Source of the DNA: Erysipelotrichaceae bacterium
Lineage (GTDB): Bacteria > Bacillota_I > Bacilli_A > Erysipelotrichales > Erysipelotrichaceae
Direction of reading: 5' to 3'
Assembly (NCBI GenBank): GCA_017442805.1
Contig: JAFRZA010000020.1
Coordinates: forward strand, 84,637-148,636
DNA length: 64,000 nt
Made by a program: the position numbers and the translations under genes. Below, piece after piece: positions 18,919 to 26,855 of this stretch. The notes beneath the pieces were generated by a model. That model was not told where the DNA came from, did not search any database, and saw only the letters and a program-made list of their open reading frames with translations. Position 1 is the first letter of the stretch, and the number at the start of each line of letters is the position of its first letter.

Positions 18919-18945
18919 AAGAGAGACGGGAAACTGTCTCTTTTA
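18919..18945 (+). terminator. Rho-independent terminator
   Basis: AAGAGAGAC (18919-18927) / GTCTCTTTT (18936-18944), loop GGGAAACT. Confidence 0.8.
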
Positions 18946-18956
18946 TCGTCCAACCG

Positions 18957-18972
18957 CTTAACTTTTGTTAAG
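18957..18972. promoter_or_regulatory. Inverted repeat upstream of cytidylyltransferase operon
   Basis: CTTAAC (18957-18962) TTTT GTTAAG (18967-18972), a perfect 6-4-6 inverted repeat. It overlaps a candidate -35 (TTGTTA at 18966-18971) with TAAACT at 18986-18991. Could be an operator; the promoter spacing is short and uncertain. Confidence 0.35.
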
Positions 18973-19028
18973 GGGGCAAATATGGTAAACTGTTGATAGA
19001 ACAAAGCGAAAGGTCAGGTCATTAACAT

Positions 19029-19748
19029 ATGAACATAGCGGTAATCTTCGCCGGCGGCGTCGGCATCAGAATGCGTACCAACGGAATACCCAAGCAGTTT
19101 CTGGAAATCAACGGGGTTCCCATTCTGGTCCATACCGTCAGGAAGTTTCAGGAGAGTCCCTCAATAGACAAGATCGTCATTGCCATGGTGGCTTCACATA
19201 TCGATTACACCTGGCAGCTGGTGGATAAATATCATCTCGATAAGGTCGTGAAGGTAGTTGCCGGCGGTGAAACCGGTCAGCTTTCCATTTACAACGGCCT
19301 GAAGGCCGCTGAGGAAGTCGGCGAAAGTCCGGAAGACATCGTGCTGATCCACGATGGTGTCAGACCGATCATCGATGACGATCTGATCAGAAAAAACGTC
19401 GAATCGGTCAGGCAGTACGGCTCCGCCATCAGCAGCGTGCTGTGTAAGGAGACCATCATCACCGTCCGCGACGACGATTTCGTCGATACCGTTACCGACC
19501 GTTCCAAGACCTGGATGGCCAGAGCGCCGCAGAGTTTCTATCTGAAGGACATTCTGGCCGCTCATGAAGAGTGCCGCAGCCAGGGAATCATCAACAAGAT
19601 CGATTCCTGCAACATGATGAGAGACTGCGGAAGGGAAGTTCACATCGTGGAAACATCCTCAACCAACATCAAGGTCACCAACCCTGAAGATTATTATCTG
19701 GCTGAGGCCATCATTCAGATGAGCACCGGCGAAAAGGAGAGAGTGTAG
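19029..19748 (+). CDS. IspD/TarI-family cytidylyltransferase
   Basis: 239 residues. The nucleotide-binding N-terminus FAGGVGIRM plus PKQFLEI and the VLIHDGVRP motif place it in the IspD/TarI family, which makes CDP-linked intermediates from CTP. In IspD the product is CDP-methylerythritol; in TarI it is CDP-ribitol. Because it is the first gene of an operon with an SDR enzyme and a glycosyltransferase, next to teichoic-acid-type genes, a role in making a CDP-polyol for the wall polymer is more likely than isoprenoid synthesis. The CDP-activated product could feed the glycerophosphotransferase-like enzyme 5 kb upstream. The exact polyol is not readable. Confidence 0.8.
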   Translation: MNIAVIFAGGVGIRMRTNGIPKQFLEINGVPILVHTVRKFQESPSIDKIVIAMVASHIDYTWQLVDKYHLDKVVKVVAGGETGQLSIYNGLKAAEEVGESPEDIVLIHDGVRPIIDDDLIRKNVESVRQYGSAISSVLCKETIITVRDDDFVDTVTDRSKTWMARAPQSFYLKDILAAHEECRSQGIINKIDSCNMMRDCGREVHIVETSSTNIKVTNPEDYYLAEAIIQMSTGEKERV

Positions 19749-19749
19749 A

Positions 19750-20787
19750 ATGAGCGCCGTTCTGCAGCAGGATTTCAGCGGACTGCTGGAGAGAAGGGAC
19801 ATTGACTGGGATTACTTCCGTAATTCCTCTTTTCTGATTACCGGAGCAACCGGCCTGATCGGCTCGCTTCTGGCGCGTCTGCTGATTGAATTCAGCGAAA
19901 GGAAAGAGGGAAACGTTTCCGTTACCGTACTGGTGCGTGACCGTAAGAAAGCGGAAGAACTGTTTTCCGGTTATCCGCAGGTCCGCTATCTGATCGGCAG
20001 CGTTGAAGAAGGCATCAGTGAGGATAACTTCGATTTCGTCGTACACTGCGCCAGTCCGACCAGGTCGAAGTTATTCGTGGAAAAGCCGGTGGAGACTATT
20101 GACACCATCGTCATGGGCACCGGCAGAATCCTTAACAGCCTTAAAGACAGCAAGCGCCTGAAGAAATTCATGTATCTGTCGTCAATGGAAAGCTACGGTG
20201 TTCTCGATGACGGGGAAGTCACCGAAGAAAAACAGGGGTACATCGATCCCCTGAACGTGCGTTCCAGCTATTCGCTGGGCAAGCGGATGGCCGAGCTTTA
20301 TACCCATAGCTATGGCGAAGAGTACGGCATCAATACCGCAATAGCCAGACTGGCAATGACCTTCGGCGCCGGTATCCCGGCCAGTGACAACCGGGTGGTC
20401 AAGTATTTCTGTGACTGCGCTGTCAAAGGCGAAGACATCGTGATCAGATCGACCGGCAGGACTGTCGTCAACATGGTCTATACCGCCGACGCTCTGGCCG
20501 GCATTCTGGTTCTGCTTCAGAAAGGCGAAAACGGTCAGGCCTACAACATCGTCTGCGATAACAGCGGCGTCACCATTGCCGACATGGCCAATGAGGTGGC
20601 TGCCATCAGCGATAAGAAAATAAGCGTAAGATATGAACAGGCTTCTTCAGCCAACGGCTTTGCACCGGACAATACCATGGTCTTAAACGGAAAGAAGATC
20701 AGGGAACTGGGCTGGAAAGCCGAACATGGTTTCCACGATGCCCTGGAAAGGACTTATCAGTACGAAAGGGAGCAGCTGGGAGAATGA
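19750..20787 (+). CDS. NAD-dependent epimerase/dehydratase (extended SDR)
   Basis: 345 residues with the Rossmann motif FLITGATGLIGS (about 26-37) and the active-site YxxxK in SSYSLGKRMAE. It belongs to the NAD-dependent epimerase/dehydratase family that reshapes nucleotide-activated sugars. The start lies one base after the stop of the cytidylyltransferase gene, and its own stop overlaps the next ATG by four bases (ATGA). The three genes therefore form a translationally coupled unit. Possible roles are reduction or epimerisation of the CDP-linked precursor; the substrate is not predictable from sequence. Confidence 0.85.
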   Translation: MSAVLQQDFSGLLERRDIDWDYFRNSSFLITGATGLIGSLLARLLIEFSERKEGNVSVTVLVRDRKKAEELFSGYPQVRYLIGSVEEGISEDNFDFVVHCASPTRSKLFVEKPVETIDTIVMGTGRILNSLKDSKRLKKFMYLSSMESYGVLDDGEVTEEKQGYIDPLNVRSSYSLGKRMAELYTHSYGEEYGINTAIARLAMTFGAGIPASDNRVVKYFCDCAVKGEDIVIRSTGRTVVNMVYTADALAGILVLLQKGENGQAYNIVCDNSGVTIADMANEVAAISDKKISVRYEQASSANGFAPDNTMVLNGKKIRELGWKAEHGFHDALERTYQYEREQLGE

Positions 20788-22124
20788 AAGTATCAGTAAT
20801 CATACCCGTATACAACAGTGAGAAGCATCTGCGCCAGTGCCTGGACAGCGTGCTTTCCCAGTCTCTTCAGGACATTGAAGTCATCTGCGTGGATGACGGT
20901 TCTACTGATTCATCACCTGAGATCCTGGAGGAATATGCTGAAAGGGACGCCAGATTGACGGTGATTAATCAGGAAAACAGTTATGCCGGAACCGCCCGCA
21001 ACAACGGTTTGAAGGCCGCCAGGGGTGAGTATGTCATCTTCTGGGACAGCGACGACTTCTTTGAAGCCCAGGCGCTGGAGAAAATGTACGAACGGGCTGT
21101 GGAAACTGAAGCCGATGTCTGCGTCTGCGGCATTAATAAATTCTATGAGGATAGCGGAGAACTTACCGCCTCACCAGCCGGTCTGATCATTTCAATGACA
21201 GAAGGTCAGGAAGTCTTTAACCGTCTCAGCAACGAAAAGCACATTTTCAATTTCACGGTCATCAAATGCATCAACAAGCTGGTCCGCCGGCAGTTCATAG
21301 AGAAGCAGGACCTTCGCTTTGGCACCGGCCGCTATGGCGAGGATGTGATCTTCACCTGCGGTGCGCTGGCCACGGCGGAAAGGATCACCTTCGTCAATGA
21401 GAATCTGGTAAACTACCGTGCCGAGCAGTCAGACAGCCTGGTGGGCAATGTGCGTAACTATATCAGAGACGCCGTTGACAGCTGGCGGCAGTGTGCCTGC
21501 TTTCTGAAGGAAAAGGATGCATTCCCGGAGCAGAGCTTCGAAAATCGGATGATCATTGCGCTGATGCATGATCTGCGCAATACCAGAGAGCGGGAGAGTT
21601 TTGTTAAAGCGGTACGTTACATAAAGGAAGAATGCCTGAAAGACCTGAGCCTGAAGAAGCGTGAGGAAGGCTACTACTATAGCGATGCTACGACAACGAT
21701 CGCCGAGCATCTGCTGGAAGATGAGCCGGAGGCATTCCATGACTTCCTGTTCTACTACCAGTACACCCAGACCATCCATCTGCGGGAAAGGCTGAAAAAT
21801 GCCCAGGCGGAAAACGGCCGGCAGACTCAGCGTCTGAAAAGACTGAATGAGAAGCTTGACAGCAGCGGAGAAGCGCTCGCCGCTCAGAAGAAGAAAACAA
21901 AAAAGCTCACCCGCATCCTGAAGCGGGAAAGAAGCCGGATCAGTTCTCTGGAAGAGCAGCTTCAGGAACGTGATGAACAGCTGGCCAAGGCACAGGAAGA
22001 ACTTGCCTCAGCCAGAAGAAAACTGACAAAACTGAAGAAGTCCTTCTCCTACCGGCTGGGACAGCTGCTTACCTGGCTGCCCCGGAAGATCGTCGGACTG
22101 CTGGCGTCAGGAAAGAAAAAATGA
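20784..22124 (+). CDS. Family 2 glycosyltransferase with C-terminal coiled coil
   Basis: 446 residues. The GT-A domain (about 1-230) starts VSVIIPVYNSEKHLRQCLDS, has VDDGSTDSS and the metal-binding FWDSDDF. Residues about 330-430 are a long coiled coil (RLKRLNEKLDSSGEAL..., EEQLQERDEQLAKAQEEL), followed by a short basic, hydrophobic tail that could touch the membrane. It is probably a sugar transferase decorating or extending the wall polymer, last gene of the cytidylyltransferase operon. The coiled coil suggests oligomerisation or partner binding. Confidence 0.87.
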   Translation: MKVSVIIPVYNSEKHLRQCLDSVLSQSLQDIEVICVDDGSTDSSPEILEEYAERDARLTVINQENSYAGTARNNGLKAARGEYVIFWDSDDFFEAQALEKMYERAVETEADVCVCGINKFYEDSGELTASPAGLIISMTEGQEVFNRLSNEKHIFNFTVIKCINKLVRRQFIEKQDLRFGTGRYGEDVIFTCGALATAERITFVNENLVNYRAEQSDSLVGNVRNYIRDAVDSWRQCACFLKEKDAFPEQSFENRMIIALMHDLRNTRERESFVKAVRYIKEECLKDLSLKKREEGYYYSDATTTIAEHLLEDEPEAFHDFLFYYQYTQTIHLRERLKNAQAENGRQTQRLKRLNEKLDSSGEALAAQKKKTKKLTRILKRERSRISSLEEQLQERDEQLAKAQEELASARRKLTKLKKSFSYRLGQLLTWLPRKIVGLLASGKKK

Positions 22125-22135
22125 TTGATAAGGAA

Positions 22136-22171
22136 AAAGGGTAACCGGAATGATGAACGGTTACCCTTTTT
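22136..22171. terminator. Bidirectional terminator between convergent genes
   Basis: Perfect 12-bp stem AAAGGGTAACCG (22136-22147) / CGGTTACCCTTT (22158-22169) with flanking A and T runs. It serves the glycosyltransferase operon (+) and the LCP gene (-). Confidence 0.88.
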
Positions 22172-22176
22172 GTCTG

Positions 22177-23745
22177 TTAATTATCGGTTTCGTTTACGGC
22201 CTCGTTGTTGAGGACTTTTTCAATAAGTTTTTTGGCTTTCTCCAGGGAAGCTTCCTTGAGGAATACCATACTCAGTTCCTTGTTGCCCATGGCATAGCTC
22301 TTACCAGGCCCGGTCTTGCCGGTCAGCGAGTAGCTGGAGAATACCCATCCGGACATGTTATCCAGCTGCATCTGAACCAGAGAGAAGATCTGGTCAGCGG
22401 TCATGTCAGTGAGGAACTTGCCTTCCATGGCCTTCAGCAGGGCGTCGACCTTGGTGATGACGTCCTTGCTGATGACGGTGTCGATCAGGGCCTTCAGGAC
22501 GATGGCCTGGTGTTCGTTACGGCCCATGTCGTTATTCTTGAGGGCATATCTTTCCCTGACGTACAGCAGCGCTTCGTTACCGGTCAGGGTGATCTCGCCG
22601 GCCGCGTATGAGTACTTGGTCCAGACCGCCTTGTTCTTGGCGCTGTCCCAGACCTGGTGCTTGGTCGAAGTGAAGGCGTAGGGGTTGTTTATCGTCAGAC
22701 CGCCCAGAGCGTCGACGATGTCGATCAGCGAGCGGAAATTGACGCGGACATAGAAGTTGACTTCATAGCCCAGCGCCGCGGAGACGGTGTTTCTCCAGGC
22801 ATTGATGCCGTAGATAGAGGCGTGGGTCAGTTTGTCCATCTTCTTCTCATCGCCGCCGATGGCCAGATAGGAGTCTCTGGGGATAGTCACCATCAGGATC
22901 TGACGGGTGTTGGGGTTGACCACGCAGATGATGTTGGCGTCGGTTCTTCCCTTGGAAGATGGCGAACTCTTGAAGTTGTCGCTTCCGGCGATGCCGATGA
23001 TGAACGGACTCTTGGTGACATCGCCCGTAAAGGCGGTCGGCCGTTCATGATCGTCGATGACTTCCTGGGTTATCTGCAGCAACAGCGTGATGTCGGTGTC
23101 AAAGTTCTCGTAATCGGAGTTTTCGGCCACGATGTCGGCGTATACTTCATTGACCAGGATGGCGTCGACTTCGCCGCTGTAGAGGGCGTCGAAGGCGGCG
23201 TAGAAGTCAACATACTCCACCGTGGTGATTTCACCGTCACTGATCTGGGAATTGATGTCATCCAGCGCTATCTGCTGGTTTTCCAGGTCCAGGGTGCTCT
23301 GAATGCCCATCTTCTTTCCTGCCAGATCATCAAGAGTGGTGAACTGCGAGGAAGTCATGACATAGACGTTCATGTACAGTTCGGTCGTTTCCGGAATCGG
23401 GATGAACATCTTTTCGACCCGGCCCTTGTAGTAGGGCAGAGCGTAGGTGCCGAAGGTATTGATCGTGATGAGCAGCAGGCTGAGGGCCAGGCAGGCAGCT
23501 CTGATGAAGACGCCGGCGTTTTTCAGAAGAATGGATAATAACAGAAGCAGGTTGAGGACCACCAGAACGATGATCAGGATCCTGATGTACCTGGTCGGGA
23601 TGACCTTCAGGTCGATAACGGCTTTCACCAGAAAAAACGATGTAATATGCACCAGCGAGAAGATTATCAGTAATATGAATTTCCAGACGGACGGAGTGAG
23701 TCTCTTCGCCGTCTCTGTTTTTCTTTGCTTTCTAGCCAATTTCAT
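22177..23745 (-). CDS. LytR-CpsA-Psr (LCP) family wall-polymer ligase with extra N-terminal extracytoplasmic domain
   Basis: 522 residues from ATG at 23745 (a TTG one codon upstream is also possible). Three hydrophobic segments fill about 20-110. An extracytoplasmic region (about 120-255, with TSSQFTTLDDLAGKKMGIQ and VEYVDFYAAFDALYSGEVDAIL) resembles a solute-binding protein lobe. The LCP catalytic domain follows (about 260-500) with IPRDSYL, the NFYVRVNFRSLIDIVDALGG segment and YVRERYALKNNDMGRNEHQ. LCP enzymes transfer lipid-linked polymers such as teichoic acids onto peptidoglycan. Its place beside the polymer synthesis and export genes fits attachment of that polymer. A TATAAT on the minus strand (23767-23772) lies just upstream; no convincing SD is seen. 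Confidence 0.88.
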   Translation of the reverse strand: MKLARKQRKTETAKRLTPSVWKFILLIIFSLVHITSFFLVKAVIDLKVIPTRYIRILIIVLVVLNLLLLLSILLKNAGVFIRAACLALSLLLITINTFGTYALPYYKGRVEKMFIPIPETTELYMNVYVMTSSQFTTLDDLAGKKMGIQSTLDLENQQIALDDINSQISDGEITTVEYVDFYAAFDALYSGEVDAILVNEVYADIVAENSDYENFDTDITLLLQITQEVIDDHERPTAFTGDVTKSPFIIGIAGSDNFKSSPSSKGRTDANIICVVNPNTRQILMVTIPRDSYLAIGGDEKKMDKLTHASIYGINAWRNTVSAALGYEVNFYVRVNFRSLIDIVDALGGLTINNPYAFTSTKHQVWDSAKNKAVWTKYSYAAGEITLTGNEALLYVRERYALKNNDMGRNEHQAIVLKALIDTVISKDVITKVDALLKAMEGKFLTDMTADQIFSLVQMQLDNMSGWVFSSYSLTGKTGPGKSYAMGNKELSMVFLKEASLEKAKKLIEKVLNNEAVNETDN

Positions 23746-23800
23746 CAACTGCTTTCATACAGAGGTATTATAACACGGAATGGCCGGGGTTAAAACCTCA

Positions 23801-23826
23801 GAAAAAGGGCTCCCTGATGAGCCCTA
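23801..23826 (-). terminator. Rho-independent terminator of MATE gene
   Basis: On the minus strand AGGGCTC / GAGCCCT (arms at 23819-23825 and 23806-23812) with a 6-base loop, then five T. Confidence 0.85.
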
Positions 23827-23844
23827 GGCTTTTTGATTGATGTT

Positions 23845-25194
23845 TCAGCGCAGCTGGGCATCCTTCACCCACTTGCTGGTGTAGAAATAGATCAGCGCCA
23901 GCGTGCCGGCCAGCGACCAGGCCAGAGGCGCGGATAAATAGAGAATGATCTCGCTGAAGCACAGCTTCAGTCCGACGGTAACGAAGATGAAGCGGACGAT
24001 GCACTGGCTGAAGACGGCGATGATCATCGGGGCCTTCACGTTGCCGGCGCCACGGCAGCAGCCGTTGTAGATGTGCGACCAGGTCAGCGGTATGTAGCTG
24101 AGCGCGTTCAGACGCGTCTGGATCGTCCCGTATCTGATGACTTCGGGATTACGGTCAAACAGGCTGATCATGAAAGGCGCAAAGACGCAGAAGATGGCGG
24201 CCAGGATGACGGTCATGCCCATGGCAAGGCGCAGACAGAACCGTATGCCCTCCTTGACCCGCTCGTACTTGCCGGCTCCCAGATTCTGGCCGACGTAACT
24301 GGTGGCTACCGTGGAGACGGCGTGCATCGGCATGTGGACCCACAGGGAGACCTTGGAGGCGACGCCAATGCCGGCTATGAATTCGTTGGAGAACATGTTG
24401 ATGTAGGACTGAACGGTGAATTCGCTCAGGGCAATCAGGATGTTCTGGAGGGCGGCGGGAATGCCCAGGGTGAACATGCTTCTGATCATGGAAGCGTCGG
24501 GTTTCATGTGCAGCAGGTCGATCTTTATCTCTTCATCAAGTTTCAGCACCCGGGCAACGGCCATTACGGCGATGATCAGCTGAGCGATGGTAGTCGCCAG
24601 CGCGACGCCGATGACGCCCATGTGCATAAAGCCGACGAAGACGATTCCCAAAGCCAGGTTGATCAGACAGGAGATGATCAGATACCAGGTCGGGGTACGG
24701 GAGTCACCCATGGAACGCATGATGAAGAAACAGATGTTATAGATCATCATCGGGGTATCGCCGATGACGTAGACGCGCAGGTAGCGTTCGGCATTCTGAT
24801 AGATGGAGGCATCGATGTTGCTGATGCGCATCAGAAGCGGGGTAAAGAACTCCAGCAGGCCGAAGAAGAGGATGCCGACGGTGATGCCGACCATGAAAGA
24901 GGTCTCGATGGCCTTCTTGACCTTGTCTTTGCGGCCGGCGCCGTAGTAGTTGGCGACCAGGATGCTGGTGGCGGTGGAAAAGCCGAAATAGAAATACTGG
25001 GTAATGATGGTTATGGAGTTGGTGGCGCTGACGGCACTGAGGGCTTCGGTATCGATGTAGTTTCCGACGATCAGCGAATTGGTGATGTTATAGATCTGCT
25101 GGAAGACGTTGGCGATGATGATGGGCCAGACGAATCTCATCAGCTGCTTTCCAATCGGACCTTCAGTCAGGTCGATGCGCTTTTCCTGTGCCAT
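23845..25194 (-). CDS. MATE family multidrug/Na+ antiporter
   Basis: 449 residues, about twelve membrane segments. The start MAQEKRIDLTEGPIGKQLMRF is chosen because AGGAGG lies seven bases upstream; a more distal in-frame ATG at 25221 has no site. MATE motifs include FVWPIIIANVFQQIYNITNSLIVG and the second-half VSLWVHMPMHAV-type segment. Likely exports cationic or aromatic compounds using an ion gradient. It stands alone with its own terminator. The substrate is not predictable. Confidence 0.88.
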   Translation of the reverse strand: MAQEKRIDLTEGPIGKQLMRFVWPIIIANVFQQIYNITNSLIVGNYIDTEALSAVSATNSITIITQYFYFGFSTATSILVANYYGAGRKDKVKKAIETSFMVGITVGILFFGLLEFFTPLLMRISNIDASIYQNAERYLRVYVIGDTPMMIYNICFFIMRSMGDSRTPTWYLIISCLINLALGIVFVGFMHMGVIGVALATTIAQLIIAVMAVARVLKLDEEIKIDLLHMKPDASMIRSMFTLGIPAALQNILIALSEFTVQSYINMFSNEFIAGIGVASKVSLWVHMPMHAVSTVATSYVGQNLGAGKYERVKEGIRFCLRLAMGMTVILAAIFCVFAPFMISLFDRNPEVIRYGTIQTRLNALSYIPLTWSHIYNGCCRGAGNVKAPMIIAVFSQCIVRFIFVTVGLKLCFSEIILYLSAPLAWSLAGTLALIYFYTSKWVKDAQLR

Positions 25195-25375
25195 TGCCGT
25201 TCCTCCTCTCTTCATTATCATTTTATCATAAAGCCGGCGTTTTTTTCCTTATAATGCCTGAAGTTTGACGCATATGAGGGTTTTGTCATGGTATTGGCGT
25301 GATAACAGCAGCGCAGCCGCGATCAGATGCCGCAGTTTTCTTTCCGGCCGGCAAAGGCCCTCAGGCATAACGCTG

Positions 25376-25402
25376 TTGTCAGGCTCAGCCGGATAATATA
25401 AT
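25376..25402 (+). promoter_or_regulatory. Candidate promoter of NagA-like gene
   Basis: TTGTCA (25376-25381) and TATAAT (25397-25402) with a short 15-base spacer; AGGG at 25411 is the ribosome binding site eight bases before ATG 25423. Confidence 0.5.
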
Positions 25403-25422
25403 AAAGAAAAAGGGATGATGAC

Positions 25423-26601
25423 ATGATAATCAGGAATGCTAACGTCTTCCGTAACGGAAGGTTTGAACAGGCCGATGTTCTGTTCAATGATGATCAGATA
25501 CTGAAAGTTGAACGGAACATAGATGCCGGAGGGCATCAGGTGATCGACGCTCAAGGCGCTGACCTTTATGCAGGCATCATTGACTGCCACATTCATGGCG
25601 GCTTTCTGCGCAGCTTCCAGGCCAATGTTAAAAAAGAAACCTGGGAGAAGTACGGAGATCCGGAAACACAGGCCCGCTACATCTGTAAGAAAGTAGTGGA
25701 AAACGGCGTAACCAGCGTCATGCCGACCATCGGTGATCTGACCGTGGAAGAATATCAGGAAGCAGTCAGACTGATCAGAAGGATCAGAAGGGACATCGAG
25801 GGAGCTGATCCCTTCATGTTCCACTTTGAAGGCGCCTATCAGAATCCCGAGCACCATTCCTCATTCAATCATGACCATGACACCCTGCCCTCAAGGGAAC
25901 ACACGCTGGCCATCTGCGGCAATGACCTCAGCGACGTCTGCCTGATCGGCATCGCTCCGGAACTGGAAGGGTCCATGGAATATCTGGAATGGCTGTGTTC
26001 GAAAACGAAGGTTCATGCTGAAGCCGGATATACCAAGGCTTCCGCCGATACGATCCGAAAAGCCGCTGACCTGGGCCTGGACCAGACCACCCACATGTTC
26101 AACGGATTTGAATACATGCATCACCGCATTGAAGGACCGGATGTGGGCATCATGGTGGACGACCGCATCAAGTGCCAGCTGACCCTGGACTCCTATCACG
26201 TCTCACCCTCGTGGTGCAAGCTGCTCATTAAAATCAAGGGAATCGATAAAATCTACGGCCTGACCGATCTTTCCTCGCATTCCGGTCTGCCGGAAGGCGT
26301 GCATCATCTTGAAGACGGCCGCACGATCATCGCGGCTGACGGCTTCATAAAGGATGAAAAGGGAACCATTCAGAGCGGCAACAATACCATGGACCAGATC
26401 ATGTACAAGGCCCGCCATCTGGTCGGTCTGAGCAAGGAAGAAGTCGGACAGATCTTCACGGAAAACGTCGCAGGCTGCCTGGGCATCAAAGACAGAGGCC
26501 GCATCGAAGCCGGAAGGCGGAGCGACTTCGTCCTCATGGACGATGACTACCATGTCCTGAAGACGATCATCGGCGGCAGGGTGGCTTATGAGAGAAAATA
26601 A
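25423..26601 (+). CDS. NagA-like amidohydrolase (N-acetylglucosamine-6-phosphate deacetylase family)
   Basis: 392 residues with the amidohydrolase metal site DCHIHGG (His56, His58), HFEGAYQNP (where NagA has HLEGP), His in KVHAEAGYT, THMFNGFEYMHH (usual THLFNAM) and YGLTDLSSHSG (usual TDAM). The fold and ligand positions match N-acetylglucosamine-6-phosphate deacetylases, which take the acetyl group from GlcNAc-6-P in amino-sugar use. Several substrate-pocket motifs differ, so the true substrate may be another N-acyl amino sugar phosphate. It is a single-gene unit without nagB nearby, followed directly by the thrS T-box promoter. Confidence 0.75.
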   Translation: MIIRNANVFRNGRFEQADVLFNDDQILKVERNIDAGGHQVIDAQGADLYAGIIDCHIHGGFLRSFQANVKKETWEKYGDPETQARYICKKVVENGVTSVMPTIGDLTVEEYQEAVRLIRRIRRDIEGADPFMFHFEGAYQNPEHHSSFNHDHDTLPSREHTLAICGNDLSDVCLIGIAPELEGSMEYLEWLCSKTKVHAEAGYTKASADTIRKAADLGLDQTTHMFNGFEYMHHRIEGPDVGIMVDDRIKCQLTLDSYHVSPSWCKLLIKIKGIDKIYGLTDLSSHSGLPEGVHHLEDGRTIIAADGFIKDEKGTIQSGNNTMDQIMYKARHLVGLSKEEVGQIFTENVAGCLGIKDRGRIEAGRRSDFVLMDDDYHVLKTIIGGRVAYERK

Positions 26602-26605
26602 GCGA

Positions 26606-26634
26606 TTGACTTTTAGTCTGTTTAAGAGTTAAAT
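26606..26634 (+). promoter_or_regulatory. Promoter of thrS leader
   Basis: TTGACT (26606-26611), 17-base spacer, TTAAAT (26629-26634), just after the stop of the NagA-like gene. Confidence 0.7.
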
Positions 26635-26639
26635 ATAGG

Positions 26640-26834
26640 TAATGCGATGAACAGGACAACAGATGTGGCTGTCTGATCAGAGAGGACCGTGGCTGGTGGA
26701 AACGGTCTGAGGACGAGATATCTTACCGCCTGGGAGCAGGCTTTTGAAAAAGACCCGGTTGTACCGTTATAACTCAATGAGAAGCAATTAAGGTGGTACC
26801 ACGTCGATCCAACGTCCTTTAACAGGGACGTTTT
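26640..26834 (+). promoter_or_regulatory. T-box riboswitch for thrS (Thr specifier ACC)
   Basis: The conserved T-box sequence AAGGTGGTACCACG is at 26790-26803. Upstream are a stem I with AGAGAGG and GCTGGTGG elements and a specifier region ATATCTTACCG, with ACC (Thr) at 26725-26727. A terminator follows: AACGTCC (26811-26817) / GGACGTT (26826-26832) with a T-rich tail. Uncharged tRNA-Thr would stabilise the antiterminator and allow thrS expression when threonyl-tRNA is short. Confidence 0.92.
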
Positions 26835-26855
26835 AATTTTTTGGAGGTAGGAAAC

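Noticed and set aside
22657..23538. 293-codon plus-strand frame opposite the LCP gene
   Set aside because: Composition of an antisense shadow, and the LCP motifs on the other strand are decisive.
23721..23755. Eight-codon upstream ORF overlapping the LCP start on the minus strand
   Set aside because: ATG AAA GCA GTT ... TAG is present, but it has no ribosome binding site and such short frames occur often by chance.
24073..25254. 393-codon open frame opposite the MATE gene
   Set aside because: Low-complexity, Asp/Gly/Val/His-rich translation typical of the antisense of a membrane-protein gene; no ribosome binding site; the opposite strand has a clear MATE protein.
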